A stretch of 64,000 nt of DNA, taken from positions 79,798 through 143,797 of the forward strand of contig CAZTOW010000023.1 of NCBI GenBank assembly GCA_964615375.1. Reading direction: 5' to 3'. The first letter of the stretch is position 1. Every line of letters begins with the position of its first letter. The notes under the pieces are model-generated. The model saw only the letters and a program-made list of their open reading frames with translations. It was not told the origin of the DNA and made no database searches. A program made the position numbers and the translations under genes. The stretch is from CAZKWG01 sp964615375. Lineage in GTDB: Bacteria > Myxococcota_A > UBA796 > CAZKWG01. Of the stretch, positions 34,508-41,660 are shown piece after piece.

Positions 34508-36694
34508 ATGTCTGGTCTGCTGTTGCTGCTCAGCTCGCTCGCTCACGCCGTGGACGCCGACGGCGATGGCGTGGACAGCGCGACGGACTGCGACGACGGG
34601 GACGCCACGGTCTACCGCAAGGAGTCGTCCACCAGCTCGTCCTACACCCTGGACACCGACGCCGAGGTGGAGAGCTTCTGCGACTCCTGGTGCTCCCGGC
34701 AGGTGGGGACGCTCAAGCTCACGGACGTGACCAGCTCCGCGGGGCTCGCGTGCGTGACCCGGGTGAACACCGAGCTGGAGATCGACGCCCCGGACCTGCC
34801 GGATCTCTCCGGCCTCAGCGGGCTCACGCAGATCGGCCGCTTCGACCTCTACAGCTCGTCGCTGGTGGACCTTCAGGGCCTGGAGGCGGTCACGCAGGTG
34901 AGCTCCCTCTACGTGGGGTGCGGGAGCAGCACCATCAGCTGGCTGGAGCGGGGGGAGGACTACAGCGGGGACATCATCTACGCGAGCGACGTCGTCAGTG
35001 ACTGCGTGGAGGGCGACAACCCCGCGCTGGAGAGCTTCTACGGCCTCGGCGGCGTGACCGAGCTGAAACACCTGCTGGTCGGGGCGGCCAGCCTGACCCA
35101 CCTGTCGGGGCTCGACGGCGTCACCTACATCAAGTACGCGGCCTTCTACGGCCAGGATGGCCTGACCTCGCTGATGGGGCTGGACGCGCTGGCCAGGGTG
35201 GTGGAGCTCTACATCGGCGACAGCGACGGGCTCACCAGCCTGCACGGGCTGGGTGCGCTGACCTGGGCGACGCGGGTCGACCTGGAGGGGAACGACGGCC
35301 TGCTGTCCCTGGACGGGCTCTCCCGCCTGGCCACCCTGGGCACGCTGGAGCTCGAGTCCAGCATCGCGCTGCGCTCACTCACGGGGATGGACGCGCTCAC
35401 GGGCAGCGCGAGCGTTCTCCTCGACGACGTGCGGCCGATCCGCGATCTCTCCGGGCTCGAGGGGCTGACCGGCCTCAAGAGCCTGACGTTGACCCGGCTG
35501 CCGACGCTCCAGAGCCTGAGCGGGCTGGACAACGTCACGTCCGTGAGCGGGGACCTGCAGATCGCCGGCGTGCCTCGCCTGGAGGATCTGGAGGGGCTGG
35601 GCGCGTTGACGAGCGTGACGGGTCGCCTCTCCCTGGGCTGCGTGCTCCAGGACAGCGGGAGCGTGAGCTGCATCCCGATGGCGGGGTTGAGCTCGCTCTA
35701 CGGGCTGGAGGCGCTGAGCTCGGTGGGGACGCTCACCCTGGTCGGCCTGCCGACGCTCGGTGACCTCTCGGGCTTGGAGGCCCTGAGCACCGTGAGCACG
35801 CTCGAGCTCGACGCGCTGCCGGTCGAGGACCTCACGGGCCTGAGCGCCTTGACATCGCTGACGAGCCTCTACGTCGGGTGCCACCTGAGCACCTACGACA
35901 TCTCCGAGGACTACATCCTCGGCTGGAATTGTATCGGCAACCCCGCGCTGACGGACCTGAGCGGGCTCGGCAGCCTCAGCGCGCTCTCGACGGTGAAGCT
36001 GGTGAACAACCCCTCGTTGACCAGCCTGGCGGGACTCGAGTCTTCCGCCCGGCTGGCGACGCTGGAGGTCGCCAACAACAGCGCGCTGGCCAGCCTCGGC
36101 GCGCTCCCCTCCCAGACGAAGATGTACTACCTCTATCTCGGCTGTTTCATGAGCCGCTACGTGTCGGAGGACAGCGGGACCTACCGCTACGCCGTCTGCC
36201 CGGGGTCGAGCGCGCTCACGGCGCCTCCGACGCTCTCGAGCACCAGCTACCCGAGCGTCCTCTACCTGAGCAACCTGCCGGCCCTCAGCTCGCTGGACCC
36301 GCTCAGCGCGGTCACCAGCGTCGAGCGGCTCTTCGTCGCGGGGGCGCTGGGCGTCACGGATCTCACGGGGCTGGACGCGGTCAGCTACGTCGGGCACCTC
36401 GCGATCGGGTGCGCGCCCAGCATGTGGGAGAGCGAGTACGCCTTCACCTCCAATTGCACGGGCACCAGCGGCCTCACGTCCCTGGACGGGCTCGGCGGCG
36501 TGACGGAGGCAGGCTACGTTCAGATCCAGATGAACAAGGATCTCAGCGACGTCAGCGCGCTGGAGGCCCTCGGGTACATCTACAGCGCCCAGATCATCAA
36601 CAACCGCAGCCTCTCCACGGCGGACGCTGAGGCTCTTCTGGACGCCATCGGCTACATCGAGGGCTCCACCACGATCGCGGGCAACGCGCCCTGA
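34508..36694 (+). CDS. Secreted leucine-rich-repeat protein with Cys-closed loops
   Basis: ATG 34508 opens a short signal peptide (LLLLLSSLAHA). The 728-residue product begins its mature part with one calcium motif (DADGDGVDSATDCDDGDA). About twenty-five repeats of LxSLxGLxxLxxVxxLxL type follow, as in receptor-L/LRR solenoids. Five repeats carry an inserted loop that starts with (Y/S/A)xGC and closes with a second Cys 12-37 residues later, followed by a GNPAL-like restart (near 34915, 35637, 35875, 36140, 36410). No membrane anchor or sorting tail is seen, so it is probably secreted or held by calcium. A ligand-binding or adhesion role is inferred. A hairpin overlaps the stop. Confidence 0.8.
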   Translation: MSGLLLLLSSLAHAVDADGDGVDSATDCDDGDATVYRKESSTSSSYTLDTDAEVESFCDSWCSRQVGTLKLTDVTSSAGLACVTRVNTELEIDAPDLPDLSGLSGLTQIGRFDLYSSSLVDLQGLEAVTQVSSLYVGCGSSTISWLERGEDYSGDIIYASDVVSDCVEGDNPALESFYGLGGVTELKHLLVGAASLTHLSGLDGVTYIKYAAFYGQDGLTSLMGLDALARVVELYIGDSDGLTSLHGLGALTWATRVDLEGNDGLLSLDGLSRLATLGTLELESSIALRSLTGMDALTGSASVLLDDVRPIRDLSGLEGLTGLKSLTLTRLPTLQSLSGLDNVTSVSGDLQIAGVPRLEDLEGLGALTSVTGRLSLGCVLQDSGSVSCIPMAGLSSLYGLEALSSVGTLTLVGLPTLGDLSGLEALSTVSTLELDALPVEDLTGLSALTSLTSLYVGCHLSTYDISEDYILGWNCIGNPALTDLSGLGSLSALSTVKLVNNPSLTSLAGLESSARLATLEVANNSALASLGALPSQTKMYYLYLGCFMSRYVSEDSGTYRYAVCPGSSALTAPPTLSSTSYPSVLYLSNLPALSSLDPLSAVTSVERLFVAGALGVTDLTGLDAVSYVGHLAIGCAPSMWESEYAFTSNCTGTSGLTSLDGLGGVTEAGYVQIQMNKDLSDVSALEALGYIYSAQIINNRSLSTADAEALLDAIGYIEGSTTIAGNAP

Positions 36695-36708
36695 GCGCGT
36701 CCGCTCAG
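36691..36708. terminator. Hairpin containing both convergent stop codons
   Basis: CTGAGCG-CGTC-CGCTCAG (36691-36708): perfect 7-bp stem, 4-base loop. One arm holds the TGA of the LRR gene and the other the TGA of the FG-GAP gene on the opposite strand. It may terminate both. Confidence 0.5.
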
Positions 36709-38288
36709 TGACCGGGGGCGACGTAGAGCGTGCCGCCCTTGGGCGCGAGCGTGGCGTCCCAGGAGGCGCCGACCACCAGGTCGGGGAGCGCGTCGCCGTC
36801 GAGGTCGCCGGGCAGGGTGACCGCGGTCCCGAGGTAGCGGGTGCCGCTGCCGGCGTCCATCACCCCGTCCACCGTGTCGCGGTCCACCGCGCCGCGGAGC
36901 AGGCCCGGCCCGCCCCACAGCAGGTAGAGCGCGCCGCCGTCCGTCCCGTCGGTGGCGTCCAGGTAGCCGCCGATGACCAGGTCCGGCGCGCCGTCGTCGT
37001 CGACGTGGCCGGTGGCGACGGTGGAGCCGGGATCGGCGCCGTCGACGCGCAGCGTGGTGTCGGCCGCGCTGTAGGCGAGGGTGCCGCCGCTCGGGTCTAC
37101 AAAAATGTAGACCTCCTCCGCCATGTGGTAGTCGGCGATGACGAGGTCGGCGGCGCCGCTCTGATCGAGGTCCGCCGGCCTCCCCACCCCGCGGCTGTTG
37201 GAGCCCATCCAGCCCCCGCCGCTGTCGGTGACGTTGAGCCAGCAGCGCTCGTCCAGCTCGCCCGCGGGGAGGGTGGCGCCGCCCAGGACCACGCCGATCT
37301 GGGAGCTGGCGGCGGGTCGGCCGACGACGAGGTCAGGGTAGCCGTCCCCGTCCACCTCGCCGCTCACGACGGTCTCGCCGCTGCGGTCGTCCGAGGAGCC
37401 GCGCAGCGAGGCGTCGGCGTCGGAGAGGTCCAGGGTCCCCGCCGCGCCCGCCCCGGAGAAGACGCCCACGCCCGGGGTGTTCGCGCCGGGATCGCCCACC
37501 ACCAGGTCGGCCACGCCGTCCCCGTCCAGGTCCTCCGCGCCGTCCACGGCGTAGCCCGCCGATCCGTCGTCGTCGCCCACCACGGTCACGGCGGCGGCGC
37601 TGAGGCTGAGCTCGCCCTCGCCCGGGGTCCCCAGGAGGACGTAGGCCCGCCCGCCGTCCGCGCCGCGGGCGCCCACGATGAGGTCGGCGAGCCCGTCCCC
37701 GTCCAGGTCGCCCAGCGCGTTGGACACGAAGCCGAGCTGGTCGCCCTCCCGCGCCCCCTGCACCCACCAGGCGGCGTCCTCCTCGATGACGCCGGACCAG
37801 GAGACCACGCCCGCGCCGTCCAGGGTGTAGAGGCGCCCGGACTCCGCCGCCTCGAATGGTGAGCCCACCACCAGCTCGGCGAGCCCGTCGCCGTCCATGT
37901 CCCCGCTGGTGAGGTTGTCGATGGAGGTGATGCGCCCGTTGGGCTCCGAGCCGGAGGTGGCGTAGGCGGCCACGTCGTCGACGACCACGCGATCGGTGGT
38001 GCCGTCGCAGTCGTCGTCCCGGCCGTTCCAGACCTCGGGGTCCTCGCAGTCGGAGGGCTCGGCGGTCTCCGCGGTCTCGCCCGTCTCGGCGGTCTCGGCG
38101 CTCTCTCCCGAGTGGGCGGTCTCGGCGCTCTCTCCGGTGTCCGCGCTCTCGCCGGAGTGGGCGGTCTCCGCCGTGTCCGGGGCGCCGGTCTCGTCCTCGC
38201 CGGTCTCCGTGCCCCCGGTCTCGTCGATCGGGGCTTTGTCGGCGGCCTTGTCGGCCGTGCAGCCGAGCAGCAGCCAGAGCGTGAGCAT
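36705..38288 (-). CDS. FG-GAP repeat lipoprotein (integrin-alpha-like propeller)
   Basis: ATG 38288 follows GGAGGAGACC and gives 527 residues with a lipobox (LTLWLLLGC). Residues about 15-80 are a low-complexity Thr/Glu/Ser linker (SGESADTGESAETAHSGESA and similar). One MopE motif follows (NGRDDDCDG), then about seven FG-GAP repeats (SGDMDGDGLAELVVGSPF, LGDLDGDGLADLIVGARG and similar) that form a calcium-binding beta-propeller. It is probably exposed on the outer membrane. At 37094-37113 the coding sequence contains a perfect inverted repeat with AT-rich codons. A role in adhesion is inferred from the family. Confidence 0.85.
   Translation of the reverse strand: MLTLWLLLGCTADKAADKAPIDETGGTETGEDETGAPDTAETAHSGESADTGESAETAHSGESAETAETGETAETAEPSDCEDPEVWNGRDDDCDGTTDRVVVDDVAAYATSGSEPNGRITSIDNLTSGDMDGDGLAELVVGSPFEAAESGRLYTLDGAGVVSWSGVIEEDAAWWVQGAREGDQLGFVSNALGDLDGDGLADLIVGARGADGGRAYVLLGTPGEGELSLSAAAVTVVGDDDGSAGYAVDGAEDLDGDGVADLVVGDPGANTPGVGVFSGAGAAGTLDLSDADASLRGSSDDRSGETVVSGEVDGDGYPDLVVGRPAASSQIGVVLGGATLPAGELDERCWLNVTDSGGGWMGSNSRGVGRPADLDQSGAADLVIADYHMAEEVYIFVDPSGGTLAYSAADTTLRVDGADPGSTVATGHVDDDGAPDLVIGGYLDATDGTDGGALYLLWGGPGLLRGAVDRDTVDGVMDAGSGTRYLGTAVTLPGDLDGDALPDLVVGASWDATLAPKGGTLYVAPGH
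37094..37113. repeat. Perfect inverted repeat inside the FG-GAP gene
   Basis: GGTCTAC-AAAAAT-GTAGACC: 7-bp arms and a 6-base AT loop. On the minus strand it encodes EVYIFVDP using ATT, TTT and GTA, which are rare in this gene. Confidence 0.55.
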
Positions 38289-38350
38289 GGTCTCCTCCAC
38301 CGGGCGGGGCCGCACCCGCCGGGAGCAGACATTGTACAGCGCAGGGGACG

Positions 38351-38839
38351 TCAGGAGCGCGGCGCGCTGACCTGCGCCATCCAGGCCGAGAGGCGCTCCA
38401 GGCTCTCCGGCCGCCAAAGGGCCTTTCGGTCGTAGAACTCCGCGAAGGCCGGCGCGTCGGGGCCGAGCGTGACCCAGGGCTGCTTGGAGTCCACGAAGAT
38501 GTGGACGTCCGGCGGCAGGCGGTCGGGCTGGTCCAGGGTGCCCACGCGCACGAAGCGCACGATGTCACCGCGCCCGCCGTAATTGCTCCAGAGCGCGATC
38601 CGGCAGGTGGGGCAGCGCGCGACGACCTGGCCCTTGCCGCTCTCCGTGGGGAGGGTGCTGAGCTCCGGCTCGCCCGAGAGCAGCTCGACGAAGCCGGTCT
38701 CGATCATCGCGTTGAGCGCGAAGCTGGCGCCGCTCTCCCGCTGGCACCACCGGCAGTGGCAGCAGTGGACGATGAGGGGCTCGCGCTGGAGCCGGTAGCG
38801 GACGTCGCGGCAGGTGCAGCCGCCCTCGAGGGACGTCAT
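38351..38839 (-). CDS. GFA/CENP-V family zinc protein
   Basis: The product has 162 residues with the zinc-binding Cys pattern of the glutathione-dependent formaldehyde-activating (GFA) family: GGCTCRDVRY, HCCHCRWCQRESGASF and ARCPTCRIALWS. The C-terminus has the family's IFVDSKQPWV region. GFA catalyses, or assists, the adduct of formaldehyde and glutathione; many family members are uncharacterised, so the reaction is not certain. No signal peptide: cytoplasmic. No formaldehyde dehydrogenase gene is nearby. Confidence 0.9.
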   Translation of the reverse strand: MTSLEGGCTCRDVRYRLQREPLIVHCCHCRWCQRESGASFALNAMIETGFVELLSGEPELSTLPTESGKGQVVARCPTCRIALWSNYGGRGDIVRFVRVGTLDQPDRLPPDVHIFVDSKQPWVTLGPDAPAFAEFYDRKALWRPESLERLSAWMAQVSAPRS

Positions 38840-38953
38840 GGGGGGAACCTCCGCGGGGGAGGGTAACCGGATCGGGTGGTCGAGCGCCCATCTTCCTGAG
38901 GGGGAGCGGCCTGAGGAGAGATCTCGGCATAGGCGCAGGCGCCTCGCGCGCCG

Positions 38954-39586
38954 CTACCGTATCGCCACGAGGATCTCGTTGCGGCGCAGGAAGGGCACCG
39001 TCCAGGGTGGGTTGTATTGCGCCACCACCGGCTCGCCTGCCGCCTCCAGGCCCAGGCTGCTCAGGGCGCTGGCCAGCTCGGCCTTGCGCTCGTTGACCGC
39101 GGCCTCTCCGGCCCAGCCGCGGAACCGCAGCGCGGCGACCCTGTGAGCGGGGACCTCGCGCAGGGTCACGCGCGGATCGAGCGGGCGCGGAAGGGTCTCC
39201 AGCGTGTACTCGGAGGGCATCACGAAGCTCACGAGCCAGCCCGCCTCCGTGGCCTCGGCGCCGACAGGCGCGGTCATGGCGATCTTCTCGCCGGTCTGCG
39301 ACGTGGCCTCGGCGCCGACGGGCGCGGTCATGGCGATCTTCCGGCTGCCCGCGTTGCCGCCAAAGATGTAGTTGGCCAGGATGCGAAAGCCGTCGTTCAG
39401 GCTCTCTTTGTAGGGGCCGCGCACCACGGTCTCCGCGCGGATCAGGGGCGCGTACTCCCGCAGCTCCACGTCCTCCTGGCGCGAGAGCACGGTGTACGAG
39501 GGCTCTTTGACGCCGGCGGCTATCGCCGCGGGTACGCCGAACACGACAGCGCCGAGCAGGGCGAGCAGCGCGAGACGGGTGAGCAC
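38954..39586 (-). CDS. SOUL heme-binding family protein, exported
   Basis: GTG 39586 follows GGAGG at good spacing and opens a signal peptide (LALLALLGAVVFGVPAAIAA). The 210-residue product is a SOUL/HBP protein: YTVLSRQEDVELREYAPLI, FRILANYIFGGN, the IAMTAPV motif and WTVPFLRRNEI at the end. The IAMTAPV segment is present twice in a row (KIAMTAPVGAEAT at about 39313 and 39268), which looks like a short internal duplication. SOUL proteins bind heme or tetrapyrroles. A good promoter lies upstream at 39623-39651. Confidence 0.88.
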   Translation of the reverse strand: MLTRLALLALLGAVVFGVPAAIAAGVKEPSYTVLSRQEDVELREYAPLIRAETVVRGPYKESLNDGFRILANYIFGGNAGSRKIAMTAPVGAEATSQTGEKIAMTAPVGAEATEAGWLVSFVMPSEYTLETLPRPLDPRVTLREVPAHRVAALRFRGWAGEAAVNERKAELASALSSLGLEAAGEPVVAQYNPPWTVPFLRRNEILVAIR

Positions 39587-39622
39587 GGGGTACCTCCGGG
39601 TGTGGGTGGTGGTTGTGCAAAG

Positions 39623-39651
39623 TATGTACACACCATGTTCATAGGCGTCAA
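39623..39651 (-). promoter_or_regulatory. Sigma-70-type promoter of the SOUL gene
   Basis: On the minus strand TTGACG (39651-39646), a 17-base spacer and TACATA (39628-39623). The start codon is at 39586. The gap 39587-40001 otherwise holds the sigma-54 site and repeats listed separately. Confidence 0.55.
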
Positions 39652-39768
39652 GGGTCGGGTGCTCGCGCGCTCGGAGGGGGGCGTCCTGCATGCTCGCTTC
39701 GGGGGCTCGCCGGGAGGTCCGCTTGCTTGATATTTCAGCCAGGTTCCTGAATTTTTGTGGAGGAATTA

Positions 39769-39794
39769 CCGCGGAGGGCGCCGAGAGCGCGGAG
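39769..39794. repeat. GCGGAG-type short repeat
   Basis: CCGCGGAG, GGCGCCGAGA and GCGCGGAG stand in a row. Strings of (n)CGGAG of this kind recur between genes in many proteobacterial and planctomycete genomes. There is no gene here. Confidence 0.3.
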
Positions 39795-39866
39795 CCATCC
39801 TGTTCGGAGCGCGCGCTGGGGGCCGCGGCGATCCTGCGGCCATGGGGGGCGGGTCCTGGGGCGCGC

Positions 39867-39888
39867 ATGCGCGACGACGCGCGCGCAT
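39867..39888. promoter_or_regulatory. Inverted repeat upstream of the sigma-54 promoter
   Basis: ATGCGCG (39867-39873) and CGCGCAT (39882-39888) separated by 8 bases, about 55 bases upstream of the -24 element. This distance fits an enhancer-binding-protein site, which sigma-54 promoters require. The activator is unknown. Confidence 0.4.
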
Positions 39889-39942
39889 CGCCGGGTCACT
39901 GAAAAATCAGCGTTGTATCGTCTCGTGGGCGGCTTCGGAGGC

Positions 39943-39958
39943 TGGCACGGGGCTTGCA
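39943..39958 (+). promoter_or_regulatory. Consensus sigma-54 (RpoN) promoter
   Basis: TGGCACG-GGGC-TTGCA matches the -24/-12 consensus TGGCACG-N4-TTGCW at every position. Transcription would start near 39970, about 30 bases before ATG 40002. No other gene begins on the plus strand downstream, so the target is the 33-residue peptide gene. Confidence 0.85.
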
Positions 39959-40001
39959 GTATGGTCTGGCGTCCTCACGACAAACCCGAAAGGAGCCTCC
40001 C

Positions 40002-40103
40002 ATGAACACCAAGAAGAACGCTCTCAACATCTCGCGTGTCATCGTCCGCACCAACGTCACCGCCGGCCGCCCGCCCGCCGCCTCCTATCCTGGCGTCTGC
40101 TGA
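40002..40103 (+). CDS. 33-residue peptide, candidate precursor or signal peptide
   Basis: ATG 40002 follows AAAGGAGCC at good spacing and ends at TGA 40101-40103. The first part is basic and strand-like (MNTKKNALNISRVIVRTN), then VTAG, then a Pro-rich end (RPPAASYPGVC) with a C-terminal Cys. The spacing Ser-x4-Cys at the very end is that of AviCys rings in thioamitides, and the layout leader-Ala-Gly-core resembles a modified peptide precursor. However, no modifying enzyme, protease or exporter is seen beside it. It may be a signal, a toxin or a precursor whose enzymes lie elsewhere. The sigma-54 promoter and ribosome-binding site support real expression. Family not recognised. Confidence 0.65.
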   Translation: MNTKKNALNISRVIVRTNVTAGRPPAASYPGVC

Positions 40104-40134
40104 TCTGTGGCTCGCCGGAGATGCCGCGCCCTCG

Positions 40135-40157
40135 GGGGTAACGGCCGTCGCTACCCC
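40135..40157. terminator. Hairpin after the 33-residue peptide gene
   Basis: GGGGTA (40135-40140) pairs with TACCCC (40152-40157) around an 11-base loop, between the peptide stop and the convergent methyltransferase stop at 40160. No T tract. Confidence 0.4.
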
Positions 40158-40159
40158 AG

Positions 40160-41647
40160 TCAGCCATTCAGCAGGATCCCTGTGACGATGGCGTCGAGCG
40201 CGTCCTGGCGGCCCAGCAGGCCCTCCCGCTCCGCCAGGACCGCCTCACCCAGGCGCTCCAGGCGGTCGCGGGCAGGCAGCGGCAGCGCGCGGATCTCGGT
40301 GGCGCTGACCTGCGTGTTGCCGCTCTGGATACGAAAGTAGTCGTCGATGAGGGAGCTGGCGAGCAGCGCGCCAAGGCCCCAGGCCAGCCGGCGATCCAGC
40401 TCACCGCCAGGCTGGTGGATGAAGTTCAGGTGGTTCTCCAGCCCGAGTTGTTCGCCGGGCAGTCGGCCTCGGTCGAGCACGGCAACGGTGAGGCGCCGGG
40501 CCTCTTCCTTGGCCGAGAAACGGCGCATCAGCACGTAGGTACGGTTCGGGACGAGGAGCTTTTCCCCAGCGTCCAGGCGGATGTGCTCGGCCTTGCGGAA
40601 CGTCTCGCCGATGGGCCAGCCCACCTCACCAGCGCGGACATGCTGCATCCAGAGCAGCGGCACGTTCGCCGCGCTCGCCGCCCGCTCCAGCGCGTCCGTG
40701 CGGAAGGGCACCACCGGCCCGGTCGAGATCTCCAGGCCCAGCGTGGCCAGGCGCTCGCGCCAGGCCTGCACCGTGCGCATGGTCGCGGCGTCCTCGGCTC
40801 CTGTCGGGAGATAGAGGACGCCGGACGGTTCGCCAGGGAGGAAGACGAGCTCGCGCGGCACCACGAAGCTGCGCGCCTGGTCCAGGTCGCTCACCCCGGC
40901 GGAGCTGCTGATCTCGAGGGTCTCGACCGGATCTCCACCCTTCCGGTAGGCGACGATGATGTTCTCCTGGAGCACCTCGTCGTCGCTGAACGCGTCGCGC
41001 CGCGAGTCGAAGAGGTGGACCGACTCCAGGACCATGCTCGCGTGGAAGCGCCGGCGGAAACGCTGGTAGTAGCGGCCAGACGCGAAGCTGCGCGGGACGA
41101 TGAACAGGAGCTGCCCGCCAGGGCGCAGCAGGTCGGCCGAGACCTCCATGAAGCGCGCATAGGCGTTCGGGGCGTCCCCACCGCGGACCTCTCCAGGCGA
41201 CATCTTGAAATAGGGCGGATTGGCGATCACCACATCCACCGCCGGCAACGGCGGCAGGCCCTCGCGCGGCTGGTGCAGGCTCAGGAAGTCCTCACCGCGG
41301 ACCTCGGGTCGGAATTCCACCCCGAGTTGTCGTTGCGCCAGCGCCAGCGAGCGCAGGAGCAGGCCCCGCGTCTCCGGCTCGGCCTCCACGGCGATCAGCC
41401 GCACCGACGAGGCCCCCGCGGCGAGCGCGTGGCGCGCGACGGCGACGCCCAGGATGCCCGTCCCGGCGCCCGGGTCCAGGACCGTCAGCGGTCGGCCCGG
41501 CGTGATACGCGCCTTCGAGGCCATGTAGGAGGCGATCTCGGAGGGCGTGAAGTACTGGCCCCAGGAGGACCTGTGGTCGTCCGAGGTCGCGCTGCGGCGC
41601 GCGTTGGAGAGGGCGGTGATGGCGGGGAGGAGGTCGGGCTGCATCAC
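40160..41647 (-). CDS. Adenine-specific N6 DNA methyltransferase (Eco57I-like)
   Basis: The product has 495 residues. The catalytic domain has SAM motif I (DPGAGTG, 58-64) and the catalytic motif NPPY (143-146), the gamma-class order of adenine methylases. FTPSEIASYM precedes motif I as in Eco57I and PglX-type enzymes. The C-terminal 230 residues look like a target-recognition domain (WMQHVRAGEVGWPIGETF, LENHLNFIHQPGG). There is no nuclease domain and no restriction gene next to it, so it may be a solitary methylase or the modification half of a scattered system. It is convergent with the small peptide gene and lies 13 bases downstream of metH. Confidence 0.9.
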   Translation of the reverse strand: MMQPDLLPAITALSNARRSATSDDHRSSWGQYFTPSEIASYMASKARITPGRPLTVLDPGAGTGILGVAVARHALAAGASSVRLIAVEAEPETRGLLLRSLALAQRQLGVEFRPEVRGEDFLSLHQPREGLPPLPAVDVVIANPPYFKMSPGEVRGGDAPNAYARFMEVSADLLRPGGQLLFIVPRSFASGRYYQRFRRRFHASMVLESVHLFDSRRDAFSDDEVLQENIIVAYRKGGDPVETLEISSSAGVSDLDQARSFVVPRELVFLPGEPSGVLYLPTGAEDAATMRTVQAWRERLATLGLEISTGPVVPFRTDALERAASAANVPLLWMQHVRAGEVGWPIGETFRKAEHIRLDAGEKLLVPNRTYVLMRRFSAKEEARRLTVAVLDRGRLPGEQLGLENHLNFIHQPGGELDRRLAWGLGALLASSLIDDYFRIQSGNTQVSATEIRALPLPARDRLERLGEAVLAEREGLLGRQDALDAIVTGILLNG

Positions 41648-41660
41648 TGCCGGGAGCCCT

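Noticed and set aside
40002..40103. Lasso peptide precursor
   Set aside because: A Thr at -2 and Gly start could fit, but no Asp or Glu lies at core positions 7-9 and no lasso cyclase or protease is adjacent.
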